26,839 nucleotides of DNA from JBGOUV01 sp041477815 (GTDB lineage: Bacteria; Acidobacteriota; Terriglobia; Bryobacterales; JACQDG01): positions 1 to 26,839 of the forward strand of contig JBGOUV010000036.1 of the NCBI GenBank assembly GCA_041477815.1. Direction: 5' to 3'. The translations under genes were made by a program, and so were the position numbers. The first letter of the stretch is position 1. Each line of letters begins with the position of its first letter. The notes under the pieces are model-generated. The model worked only from the letters and a program-made list of their open reading frames with translations, was not told where the DNA came from and searched no databases. Positions 1 through 10,189 of this stretch are shown piece after piece.

Positions 1-557
1 ACGTGCTTGGCGAGGATGTCGCACTCCAGGTTCAGGCGGTCGCCGGGGTGGCGGGCGGAGAGATTCGTCGCCTGGCAGGTGTGAGGGATAAGGGCCACGC
101 CCAGCCGGTCGGCTTCGAGCGAAGCGATGGTGAGACTGATGCCGTCGATGGCGATGCTGCCCTTGAACACCAGGTAGCGAAGCAGATCGGAGGGGGCGCG
201 CACAGAGAGCCACTGGTTGCCGTCCCGCAGCGGGTCCATTGCCAGGAGTTCGCCCGTGCCGTCGACATGGCCCTGGACGATGTGGCCGCTCAAGCGGCTG
301 GTGGGGAGCAGAGGACGCTCCAGGTTGACCCGGCTGCCGGCCCGGAGGTCGCCGAGGTTGGTGCGGGAAAGGGTTTCGGGGGACAGGTCGGCGGAGAAAC
401 CCTGGCTCGTGATATCCACCGCCGTCAGGCAAACGCCGTTGACGGCGATGCTGGCGCCGACCGCGAGATCGGACAGCACCGTTTGGGCCGCGATGGTGAG
501 GCGTCCCTCCGAAAGACGCTGAACGGCGCCTAGTTCTTCTATGATACCCGTGAACAT
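1..557 (-). CDS. ribE: Riboflavin synthase, alpha chain (3' end cut by window edge)
   Basis: Makes riboflavin by dismutation of two 6,7-dimethyl-8-ribityllumazine molecules, the last step of vitamin B2 synthesis, in the cytosol. Translated from ATG at 557, the protein begins MFTGIIEELG, the family's hallmark N-terminus. It has the two lumazine-binding barrel repeats: VNGVCLTAV in the first, SGHIVQGHVDGTG at the junction, and IDGISLT with HTCQATNLS in the second. About 185 codons are visible, close to the usual 195-220 residues, so only the tail is missing. Its ATG overlaps the aroA stop by one base (TGATG), so it is probably translationally coupled to aroA. No FMN riboswitch can precede it, because aroA coding sequence lies directly upstream. 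The family assignment is firm. Confidence 0.95.
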   Translation of the reverse strand, partial: MFTGIIEELGAVQRLSEGRLTIAAQTVLSDLAVGASIAVNGVCLTAVDITSQGFSADLSPETLSRTNLGDLRAGSRVNLERPLLPTSRLSGHIVQGHVDGTGELLAMDPLRDGNQWLSVRAPSDLLRYLVFKGSIAIDGISLTIASLEADRLGVALIPHTCQATNLSARHPGDRLNLECDILAKH

Positions 558-1837
558 CAGCCCCTCAACTTCTCCACTGTATCCCAGAACTCCGGGAACG
601 ACACCGCGGCTGCCTCGGCCCCATGAATGACGCAAGGGCCGTCGGCGGCCAGGGCGGCGACGGCAAAGGCCATGGCGATACGGTGGTCGCCGAAAGAGTC
701 CAACGCACCGGCGCGGAAGCGCTGGTTTCCGGGGATCTGGAGACCGTCGGGAGCCACTTTCACGGTGACACCCAAGCGTCCCAGGTTGTCCGCCACGGTG
801 GCGATTCTATCTGTTTCCTTCACCCGTAACTCACTTGCATCCTTTATGATAAGGCCAGTTTGTGAAGTAGCACCTAACACCGCCAGAACCGGGATTTCGT
901 CGATGAGCGCAGCGGTCTGGCTGCCCTGGATCACGCCGCCCCGAAGCGGCGCGTACCGGACCAGCAGGTTGCCGATTAACTCGCCGGCCTGTTCGCGGAC
1001 CTCCAGGATCTTAAGCGGGGCGCCCATCGACGCGAGGAGATCGAGCAAGGCCGAGCGGGTGGGATTCAGGCCGACGCCTTCGACGATGACTTCCGACCCT
1101 GGAACCAGCAGCGCCCCCACCAGAAAGAAGGCCGCTGACGAGAGGTCCGAGGGGACTGCCCAGTCCCGCCCACGGAGCCGGGGCCGGGGTTGGAGGTGAA
1201 TGACCCGCTGCTGTACGCGGATCGAAGCCCCCAGCTCGCGCAGGGCGATCTCGGTATGGTCGCGGGTCTGGACAGGTTCCCGGACCACGGTTTCGCCGGT
1301 AGCGAAGAGTCCGGCCAGCAGGATGGCCGTCTTCACTTGGGCGCTGGCCACCGGTAGCGCGTAGTCGATGCCATGCAGGGGGCCGCCGGTGAACCGCAGA
1401 GGCGGGAAGTCGCCGTCCCGCGCGGCGACTGAGGCGCCCATCCGGGACAGGGGGTCCATGATTCGGCGCATCGGGCGGCGGGCCAGTGATTCATCACCTG
1501 CGATTTCGGTTGTAAAAGACTGAGCAGCAAGGACTCCCGAGAGCATTCGAATCGTAGAGCCGGAGTTGCCGGCATCCAGGGGTTGGAGGGGGGCGCGCAG
1601 GCCTTCCAGTCCCACGCCCTCGATCCGCACGGTAGCATCTGACTGCGTGATCGGAACGCCCAAGGCCCTTAGGCAGCCGAGCGTGGACTGGCAGTCGGCG
1701 CCGGTGGAGAAGTTTTGGATCGAGCTGGGACCCTCGGCCAGGGCAGCCAGCAGAGCGTAACGGTGGGAGATGGATTTGTCGCCGGGCAGCCCCACCACCC
1801 CGGCGAAGCGCTGGGCAGGCGCGATGATTCTGTCCAT
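557..1837 (-). CDS. aroA: 3-phosphoshikimate 1-carboxyvinyltransferase (EPSP synthase)
   Basis: Transfers enolpyruvyl from PEP to shikimate-3-phosphate in the shikimate pathway (aromatic amino acids), in the cytosol. The 426 residues are full length. Motifs in order: GDKSISHR (Lys21, Ser22, Arg26; substrate binding), AGNSGSTIR near 91-99 (PEP/glyphosate loop), RRPMRRIMDPL, ASAQVKTAILLAGL, DLSSAAFF, DEIPVLAVLGA, LRVKETDRI and the C-terminal GDHRIAMAFA. The loop reads NSG, as in Bacillus-type enzymes, and keeps the Gly that becomes Ala in CP4-type glyphosate-insensitive forms. The ATG at 1837 has AGGAA about 10 bases upstream and a TAAGAT -10-like hexamer about 25 bases further out. The stop overlaps the start of ribE, giving an aroA-ribE transcription unit. 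Confidence 0.97.
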   Translation of the reverse strand: MDRIIAPAQRFAGVVGLPGDKSISHRYALLAALAEGPSSIQNFSTGADCQSTLGCLRALGVPITQSDATVRIEGVGLEGLRAPLQPLDAGNSGSTIRMLSGVLAAQSFTTEIAGDESLARRPMRRIMDPLSRMGASVAARDGDFPPLRFTGGPLHGIDYALPVASAQVKTAILLAGLFATGETVVREPVQTRDHTEIALRELGASIRVQQRVIHLQPRPRLRGRDWAVPSDLSSAAFFLVGALLVPGSEVIVEGVGLNPTRSALLDLLASMGAPLKILEVREQAGELIGNLLVRYAPLRGGVIQGSQTAALIDEIPVLAVLGATSQTGLIIKDASELRVKETDRIATVADNLGRLGVTVKVAPDGLQIPGNQRFRAGALDSFGDHRIAMAFAVAALAADGPCVIHGAEAAAVSFPEFWDTVEKLRG

Positions 1838-2114
1838 GGGAATTCTGTTCCTGGGAATCCATATCTTAGCAGGTAACCCGGTTGGCGGACCCCAAGCGCG
1901 CCCAGGGGTAGTGTTCTAATTTCAGGTGGTGGTTCATTTTGAATCCTCGGCAGACCTCCGCCCCTCCCTGACCCCGTCGTCATAGCCGGCCAGATAGGCG
2001 ATCCTAAGCGCTCCTCCGACCGAAACAATCAACCAGCACTGGGTTGTTCTGGGAGAGGACCAAGCCGCCAAAGATAAGCACCGGTGGGATATTGCCGGTG
2101 TGGATCGTAACGAT

Positions 2115-2298
2115 GTTGCATTCTTCTTCCGCTTCTGTGCTGATTGAGAGAATTGCGCAGATCAGCCGGAAGCAGTTCCGGGACCTCCTGACACAGTTGC
2201 AGCGGAGCGGCGATCCAGCCGAGGTTGAGAGACTGAAAAGACAGGTAGACCAGGCGATCTTCGGAAGGGCCGCAGAGAGGATCTGTCGGACCGGCTGA
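2115..2298 (+). CDS. Possible small hypothetical protein, maybe broken
   Basis: A doubtful 60-residue ORF with a charged, helix-prone middle (QFRDLLTQLQRSGDPAEVER) that looks more protein-like than its surroundings. There is no clear ribosome binding site. Near 2280 the reading frame one base on continues with a plausible charged segment (REISQDDLEKLRDW) until it becomes antisense to the PIN gene. This may therefore be the front of a frameshifted gene. No family is recognised. It sits between aroA, which is read away from it, and the 3' end of the PIN gene. Confidence 0.25.
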
Positions 2299-2404
2299 GG
2301 ACCAGGGAAATCAGCCAGGACGACCTGGAGAAGCTCAGGGATTGGATTCCGACGAATCCTGTCGTTTCACCAACCCGGCCATGGACCCTCGCCTGCACGT
2401 CCTC

Positions 2405-2843
2405 TCACTCTTCGCGCAACAGCCGCAACAGCTCGACGTCGCCCACCACCGCGATCCCGTGATTGCCGCACAACTCCAGCACTCGAGGAATGTAGAAATG
2501 CCGGTCGCGAGAGCACAGGATATCAGCATGACCATCCACTGCCGTGTAGAAAACGTAATCATCGTTCGGATCGCCGGACACCACCGGCTCAAGGATGACT
2601 GGCGCGACGATCTCTGCGGCATTCGTCAGTAGATCGATATGTTCCTGGATTTCGGCGGGCTCCAATCCGTACAGAGCCTGCAGTCTTGGATAATTCAGGA
2701 CACGCTCCGTTTCCTCCAGCAGGAACGGCGACAGGGATCAGCGTATGCGATCCCCGCGCAATTTCATCCAGGACTTCCCTCGCCGGGCCGGTAGACTTGG
2801 CATGCGCGCGAACCAGAACCGCCGTATCCAGCACGATCCTCAT
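2405..2843 (-). pseudogene. PIN-domain toxin (VapC-like), split by a 1-base frameshift
   Basis: A PIN-domain ribonuclease toxin of the kind often annotated 'putative toxin-antitoxin system toxin component, PIN family'. Reading starts at ATG 2843 with MRIVLDTAVLVRAHA (first catalytic Asp at residue 6; the usual DTN is DTA here) and runs to about 2737. It then shifts frame and resumes with SPFLLEETERVLNYPRLQ, GDPNDDYVFYTA and DILCSRDRHF, which carry the other acidic residues. Removing one G from the GGG at 2734-2736 joins both halves into one reading frame of about 145 residues, the normal size. Its ATG overlaps the antitoxin stop (ATGA, 2843-2840), the usual toxin-antitoxin arrangement. It is either an inactivated toxin or a sequence error. 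Confidence 0.8.
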
Positions 2844-3121
2844 TCGGAGCGGCGGTGGCGAACGAAGTCGGCTGCCTCCTCGATGGCCGCGTCGACGTCG
2901 GTCTCCGGAACATGGGCTGCTTTGGCGGCCGTGCGGTCGGCGCGGTCCAAAAGGCGTCGATAAGCTTCCTCTCGGGCCACCCCGGTGGGAGCCGGCGCCG
3001 GCCGATACACCCGCACACTAACGGATTCCTCTTTTTCCAAAGGTCTCCCAATCAGGCTCTCCAAAGCCTCACGCACTTGGGGAGAAAGCTCACTCGCTCC
3101 ATGCAGGTTCCCACTCGCCAT
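2840..3121 (-). CDS. Antitoxin-like protein upstream of PIN toxin
   Basis: A 93-residue charged protein. The N-terminal half (LSPQVREALESLIGRPL, then SVSVRVYRPAPAPTG) is followed by a helical tail rich in Ala, Arg, Asp and Glu. Proteins of this type are typically found directly upstream of PIN-family toxins and are presumed to be their antitoxins. The assignment rests on size, composition and the ATGA overlap with the toxin, not on a recognised DNA-binding fold. ATG 3121 has a good AGGAG seven bases upstream, and that site lies inside the end of the preceding membrane-protein gene, whose TAA shares a base with this ATG (TAATG). The three genes therefore read as one coupled unit. The frame is intact, unlike both neighbours. 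Confidence 0.7.
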   Translation of the reverse strand: MASGNLHGASELSPQVREALESLIGRPLEKEESVSVRVYRPAPAPTGVAREEAYRRLLDRADRTAAKAAHVPETDVDAAIEEAADFVRHRRSE

Positions 3122-4354
3122 TACGCACTCCTCGCAGGGCCACTTTCTATCCCGATCTTACCAAAACCGCCCTCCATCGTCATGGAGACCAGGGAAACCA
3201 TTTGATCTTCAGACGCGCCAGTTCGTACCAGTCCACTGCACCGAGCAAAAAGATAAAGCGTGCAGGTGATGATGTACAGCGTCAGCGTTCCGCGCACCAG
3301 CAGGGCCGAATTCAGAAGCCCCGTCGTGCGCCCCTCGGGCACGGGCTTGTGGAAATCCAGCAGCCGGAGTTGGCTCTCGGCGAACCAGAACATCCAGAGG
3401 GTGATGGAGGCATTCAGGAATCCGGCCACGTGCCAGCCCCTCACTTCGACTTGATCCGGCTGCAGGAAGAAAGCTGCGAGCAGCGTCTGGAGTCGAGGAT
3501 GGATGGAAGCATGAAGCCGGCGAAGCAACTCCGCCGCCCAGGAGTGCACGACCAGGTACAGCGCCAGCGGGATCAGGTTCAGGCCGATCAGTACGAAACC
3601 CGCGTACCACCTCTTCAGCCGCTCGAAGGAAGAATCCTTCAAATCGATAAGTCGCTCCCGGAGGTTGAGGTCGCCGTGAAAACTGTCGCGGATCACCCAG
3701 AGGAAAGGAAGGTAGACCAGGGACGTGGACTTGAGCGACAGACGATACAGCATCGGCGGTCCATAGAGCACAACGGTCAGCAAAGGGCCCACGATCACAA
3801 AAGGCCAGCTGATCCATGTCTTATGAGGACTACTGAACTCATCTCGCCAAACCTTCAGAAAGTGTGAAAGGCGGATGCCGCCCAGACTCTTAGAAGGCAG
3901 CATCTCAAATGCCGGGTACAGGCTCCGGTGGGTGGCGCAAATCCATCGCAAAGACGGTCCGGTACCAATTCGCTGGGATTTGCGAGATCGAGTAGAGAGG
4001 ATGTCGAAGCGCGACCAACAGGATCGTAACAGCTCGGATGGGGATGAAAGCTAGCGAGACAACGCAAACGCAAACCACGGCTGCTAACCCGGCCCACCAC
4101 CGCTCGTCAATCCGGTCAAGTGCCCCGAGCATGCTACCTACCACGCGCTCGGACCAGGCGACCGCCAGGGCCGTCGAGCGCTCCGTCCGCAGCAACAAAA
4201 ATGGCGCGAGGCAGGCCGATACCGCTATGTGCGCCACCGAGCCCCGCGTGAAGGCAATCCACCCGGCAATCGCCACCGCCAGGACCGTCTCGGCGATAGC
4301 CAGCAGGGTCGCTTCCCCGGCAGCCGTGGATTCCGGTGTGGAATAGGCTCGCAC
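3121..4354 (-). pseudogene. Multi-pass membrane protein of unknown function, frameshifted
   Basis: Two overlapping minus-strand frames look like one gene of roughly 410 residues. The upstream part (from GTG 4354; a TTG at 4426 is an alternative start) has about three membrane spans (ETVLAVAIAGWIAF; HIAVSACLAPFLLL; WWAGLAAVVCVCVVSLAFI) and ends IPANWYRTVFAMDLRHPPEPVPGI. The downstream part resumes at EMLPSKSLGG and has more spans (WPFVIVGPLLTVVLYG; GFVLIGLNLIPLALYLVV; LNASITLWMFWFA; LTLYIITCTLYLF). Deleting one A from AAA at 3907-3909 (plus strand) fuses them with no residues lost. I do not recognise the function. It lies upstream of, and overlaps, the antitoxin-PIN pair, which may be a coincidence of operon structure. 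Confidence 0.65.
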
Positions 4355-4531
4355 CCGGCTTAGAATACCGCAACGCCTTGGAATAATTTGGCTTCCCCCA
4401 CTGAGCTCACCGCCCGGAGCGCGCAAGGCTCAACGCGGTTCCGGACCGGCCCCGAGGCACAGCGCCCGCGGGTGATTGAATAATCGCCTCGCCTGACCCA
4501 ACCCGGCTGGAGGATACTATTGTAAGAACGT

Positions 4532-7111
<2,580 letters not shown>

Positions 7112-7115
7112 CCCG

Positions 7116-8501
7116 ATGCTGACCCGCCGCCAACTCCTCTTCGACTCCTACCTCGGCCTCGGCGCCCTGGCCCTCACCGACCTGGTCGCCGCCGAAACCA
7201 AGACTCCCCATCTCCCCGCCAAGGCCAAGCGCTGCATCTTTCTCTTTATGGAAGGCGGCGTCAGCCAGATGGATACTTTTGAGTACAAGCCGGCCCTGGC
7301 GAAGTACGCCGGGCAGCAGATGCCCAAAGCCGAGCGCACGGTGGGCGAGCTGGCCACCTTTTCGGCCGCCCCCAACCGTATTATTCCTCCCTACTGGAAG
7401 TTCGCCCGCCACGGCCAGTCCGGCCGCTGGATGTCGGAGCTGCTCCCCAACCTCGCCGGCTGCGTCGACGACCTGGCCTTTCTGCACGGCGTCAAGGTCG
7501 ACAACAACAACCACGGCCCCGCCGTATACCACACCCTCACCGGCAGCCAGTTCCCCGGCAGCGCCTCGGTCGGCGCCTGGATCACCTACGGACTGGGCAG
7601 CGAGAACAAAGACCTCCCCGGCTTCATCGTCATGGGCGACCGCCGCGGCGCGACCATCGGCGGCGCCGGCGTCTGGGGCAACGGCTTTCTCCCCGCCGCC
7701 TACCAAGGCACGCTATTTCGAAACGGCGCGACCCCCATCGTCGACCTCCACCGCCGCCCGGACATGACCGCCGCCCAGCAGCGCCGCGAGCTCGACCTGC
7801 TCCAGTGGCTCAACCAGAAGCATAGCGCCGAGCGATCCAACACCAGCGAGCTCGACGCCCGCATCGCCTCCTACGAGCTGGCCTTCCGCATGCAGACCCA
7901 GGCCCCGGAGCTCGTGGACCTCAGCCGCGAATCCGAACCCACCCGCCAGCTCTACGGCCTCGACAACCCCGTCTCCGAGCCCTTCGGCCGCCAATGCCTC
8001 CTAGCCCGCCGCATGGTCGAGCGCGGCGTTCGCTTCGTCAAGGTCCTCCACGGCGCCGGCGGCGACCGCTGGGACGACCACGGCAATATCCAGGAGCGAA
8101 TGCCTGTACATTGTCAAGAGGTAGACAAGCCCGTGGCCGGCCTCCTGAAGGATCTGAAATCCCGCGGTCTCCTCGACCAGACCCTGGTAGTCTGGGCCTC
8201 CGAAATGGGCCGCACCCCCTTCGACAACAACCTCACCACCGACAAGCCCGGCCGCGACCACAACCAGTACGGCCTGGTGGTCTGGATGGCCGGCGGCAAC
8301 GTCAAGGGCGGCGCGACTTTCGGCGAAACCGACGACTTCTCGGTCCGCGCCGCCGGCGAGGAGGTGCCCGTCCGCGACGTCCACGCCACCATCCTCCACC
8401 TGATGGGCCTGGACCAGAACCGCCTCACCTACCTCCACGCCGGCCGCTACAAAAAGCTAACCGATACAGGCGGCCGCGTAATCCAGGAGATCCTGTCGTA
8501 G
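7116..8501 (+). CDS. DUF1501 (sulfatase-like fold) exported protein
   Basis: A 461-residue DUF1501 protein, standard partner of DUF1549/DUF1553 proteins. The ATG at 7116 is chosen because it gives a twin-arginine-like leader (MLTRRQLLFDSYLGLGALAL) and has GGAG seven bases upstream. The longer open frame from 6987 runs inside the previous gene. Landmarks are FLFMEGGVSQMDTFEYKP, the HGPAVYHTLTG segment, GDRWDDHGNI, LVVWASEMGRTP, GRDHNQYG and the typical ending GLDQNRLTYLHAGRYKKL. The Asp/His pattern fits the alkaline-phosphatase/sulfatase-like fold to which DUF1501 is related, but the substrate is unknown. Export by the Tat pathway is inferred. The stop codon TAG lies inside a dispersed-type repeat copy. 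Confidence 0.92.
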   Translation: MLTRRQLLFDSYLGLGALALTDLVAAETKTPHLPAKAKRCIFLFMEGGVSQMDTFEYKPALAKYAGQQMPKAERTVGELATFSAAPNRIIPPYWKFARHGQSGRWMSELLPNLAGCVDDLAFLHGVKVDNNNHGPAVYHTLTGSQFPGSASVGAWITYGLGSENKDLPGFIVMGDRRGATIGGAGVWGNGFLPAAYQGTLFRNGATPIVDLHRRPDMTAAQQRRELDLLQWLNQKHSAERSNTSELDARIASYELAFRMQTQAPELVDLSRESEPTRQLYGLDNPVSEPFGRQCLLARRMVERGVRFVKVLHGAGGDRWDDHGNIQERMPVHCQEVDKPVAGLLKDLKSRGLLDQTLVVWASEMGRTPFDNNLTTDKPGRDHNQYGLVVWMAGGNVKGGATFGETDDFSVRAAGEEVPVRDVHATILHLMGLDQNRLTYLHAGRYKKLTDTGGRVIQEILS

Positions 8502-8524
8502 AACAGGCCGGAGGCCTATCCTAC
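8490..8524. repeat. Dispersed-type repeat, copy 1
   Basis: A 35-base unit with core AGGCCGGAGGCCTATCCTAC, near-palindromic around GGCC/GGCC. It matches copy 2 at 8565-8599 at 32 of 35 positions. It overlaps the end of the DUF1501 gene and contains its TAG stop. It resembles the short REP-like units seen in intergenic spaces of Acidobacteriota; that link is from memory, not a search. Confidence 0.75.
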
Positions 8525-8564
8525 GAAAGCTGGGCAGGCTTTTGCCCGCGCCTCCTTCCCCTGG

Positions 8565-8599
8565 ATCCTGTTGCAGAGCAGGCCGGAGGCCTATCCTAC
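8565..8599. repeat. Dispersed-type repeat, copy 2
   Basis: Direct repeat of 8490-8524, 75 bases downstream, differing at three positions. On the minus strand it contains the TAG stop (8593-8591) of the converging 225-residue gene. The 40 bases between the copies include a short GGGCA/TGCCC hairpin. The pair fills the space between two convergent genes and could act as a bidirectional terminator. Confidence 0.75.
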
Positions 8600-9268
8600 C
8601 CCCAGCGGGACCGGGAGCGGGCCTGGTGAGACGACCACGATGCCGCCGTCCTCGACGCTCTCGCGCACGTAAAGGTCGGCCCCGCACAGCCACTCGGTCA
8701 CCTGATCGGCGTTGGCCGTACGCAAGGAGGCGGCCCCGAGCAGGGGCGCAAAGAACGGGAAGGAGGCGAAGGTGGGGTCCTGAATGGTGGGGTGGAACAG
8801 GCGACGCGCGCGGTCGAGCAACCCGAGCGGAGCCCAGATCTCGAGCACCGCGCCCAGGCCCAGCATGACCTCCCGCGCCTGCTGGCGGACCCCGCGTTCG
8901 CCGCCGATCCGGAACGCCTGGTGATCGATGCGGCGGGGCTGTTCGTCCGGGCCGAGGTTCTCGAAGTCCTCGCGGGTGTAGCCCCGGGGAGGCGGCTCGT
9001 CGGGCCGGACCCCCAGGCCCATCTCCGGACGCCACCCGGCGGCGCGGGCCATGAAGCGTGCGGCGCCGTCGCCGGTCGCCAGCGCGGCGAACTGGATAAA
9101 TACCTCGGACTCATATCCAGGAAGGGCAGCCGCCAGCCGGCCCCACAGGGCCGCGGCGGCGGTCACCTCCTGGGGCGGCATCGGAAACCCGGAGACGCGC
9201 CACAGCCGGGCCTCCACCGGCGCGGGGGCTTCCAGCCGCTCCCAGGCCGGCGGCGGAGCGGCGCTCAC
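8591..9268 (-). CDS. Hypothetical protein B, diverged paralogue of its neighbour
   Basis: A 225-residue protein I do not recognise, last gene of the kinase-VgrG cassette. GTG 9268 is chosen because it overlaps the stop of the upstream gene (GTGA) with GGAGGA just before it; the longer open frame to 10108 is antisense-like shadow over the neighbour. It aligns by eye with the 302-residue protein upstream. RLAAALPG with EVFIQFAAL matches RLSTLLAG with EVFLQFKTL, and DPTFASFPFFAPLL with DLYVRESVEDGGIVVVS matches DPQFPGLRFILPLL with DVYVNESPADNGVLMAS. It lacks the Cys-rich module of that paralogue. No signal peptide or membrane span is seen. A role with the VgrG spike (adaptor, effector or immunity) is inference from position only. 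Confidence 0.75.
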   Translation of the reverse strand: MSAAPPPAWERLEAPAPVEARLWRVSGFPMPPQEVTAAAALWGRLAAALPGYESEVFIQFAALATGDGAARFMARAAGWRPEMGLGVRPDEPPPRGYTREDFENLGPDEQPRRIDHQAFRIGGERGVRQQAREVMLGLGAVLEIWAPLGLLDRARRLFHPTIQDPTFASFPFFAPLLGAASLRTANADQVTEWLCGADLYVRESVEDGGIVVVSPGPLPVPLGVG

Positions 9269-10173
9269 CGTTCCTCCGGATACTTCAGGCCCAGCCGGCG
9301 CAGGTGGCCGAGCAGGTCCACCAGATCCTGCTCGAAGTCGAGAGAGGACGCCATCAGGACGCCGTTGTCGGCCGGGCTCTCGTTCACGTAGACGTCGAAC
9401 AGCTCGAACCAGCGGCGGCACTCCGGCTCGGGCTGCTCGAAGAAGTGGCGGCTCTCGAGCAGCGGCAGGATGAAGCGCAGGCCCGGGAACTGGGGGTCGC
9501 GCTCCAGGCCGGCGCCGAAGAGCTGCTTGCTCTTCTCCTGGAAGCCGTCGCGCAGCGCAAAGGTGCGGGCGTGCAGCTCTTCCATATGGTTGTCCTGGAA
9601 GGCCTGGAACAAGGGGTGCTTGCGCATACCGGGTGGGAACGCAAGCGCCGGTGGTTTGGTGTTCTCGTCCGGTTTCAAGTATAGGATCGACGTACCACCT
9701 TGGCCCAGGAACAGGTCGCGCTGCCGCTTCTCCTGCTGGCCTGCAAACCAGAAGGCGTAGTCGGGAACCAGGGACGGAAAGTCGAAGGGCTTGCGGCCGG
9801 TGGCGATCTCCTGCGCCTCTTCTTCGGAGGGGAAGGCGCGGATTCCTTCTCCGGGCCGGCGGCACAGGCCGCAGATAGGGCAAAATTCCGAGGCGGTGGC
9901 GCTGAAACTCTCGGTGGCCGGAGAGCGCAGCGTCTTGAACTGCAAGAAGACCTCGGGGCGCAGTCCGAAGCGGCCTGCCAGCAGGGTGGAAAGGCGGTCG
10001 AAGAACAGCATCATCCACTGGCGCTGGTTGACGGGCGCGGGAAAGCTCCGGACGGGCAGCCAGTAGAGGAAGCAGCGGGTAAGGGACTCGGCGCGATGCC
10101 AGGGCCACAGGGGCGGAAGCCGGCCGGAGTCGCGGTCGTCACCGCCCCAGCGGGTCCAATAGGTATCGGGCAT
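9265..10173 (-). CDS. Hypothetical protein A with a CPICGLC cysteine motif
   Basis: A 302-residue protein of unrecognised family. The N-terminal part contains RLSTLLAG and EVFLQFKTL. At residues 98-104 is a CPICGLC motif, with three Cys spaced like half of a zinc finger. A middle charged region includes FPSEEEAQEIATG and DYAFWFAGQQEKRQ. The C-terminal part (DPQFPGLRFILPLL ... DVYVNESPADNGV) is shared with the downstream 225-residue protein. It starts at ATG 10173, 16 bases after the previous gene, with only a weak GGAA ribosome site, and its stop overlaps the next GTG. No signal peptide or membrane span is apparent, so it is presumably cytosolic or carried by the spike. The function is unknown; the position next to vgrG suggests adaptor, effector or immunity. 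Confidence 0.78.
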   Translation of the reverse strand: MPDTYWTRWGGDDRDSGRLPPLWPWHRAESLTRCFLYWLPVRSFPAPVNQRQWMMLFFDRLSTLLAGRFGLRPEVFLQFKTLRSPATESFSATASEFCPICGLCRRPGEGIRAFPSEEEAQEIATGRKPFDFPSLVPDYAFWFAGQQEKRQRDLFLGQGGTSILYLKPDENTKPPALAFPPGMRKHPLFQAFQDNHMEELHARTFALRDGFQEKSKQLFGAGLERDPQFPGLRFILPLLESRHFFEQPEPECRRWFELFDVYVNESPADNGVLMASSLDFEQDLVDLLGHLRRLGLKYPEER

Positions 10174-10189
10174 GAGGCTGGATTCCAGT

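Noticed and set aside
1640..1837. Glyphosate insensitivity suggested by the Bacillus-like loop of EPSP synthase
   Set aside because: The Gly of the GNSG loop is kept, and tolerance cannot be read from this motif alone.
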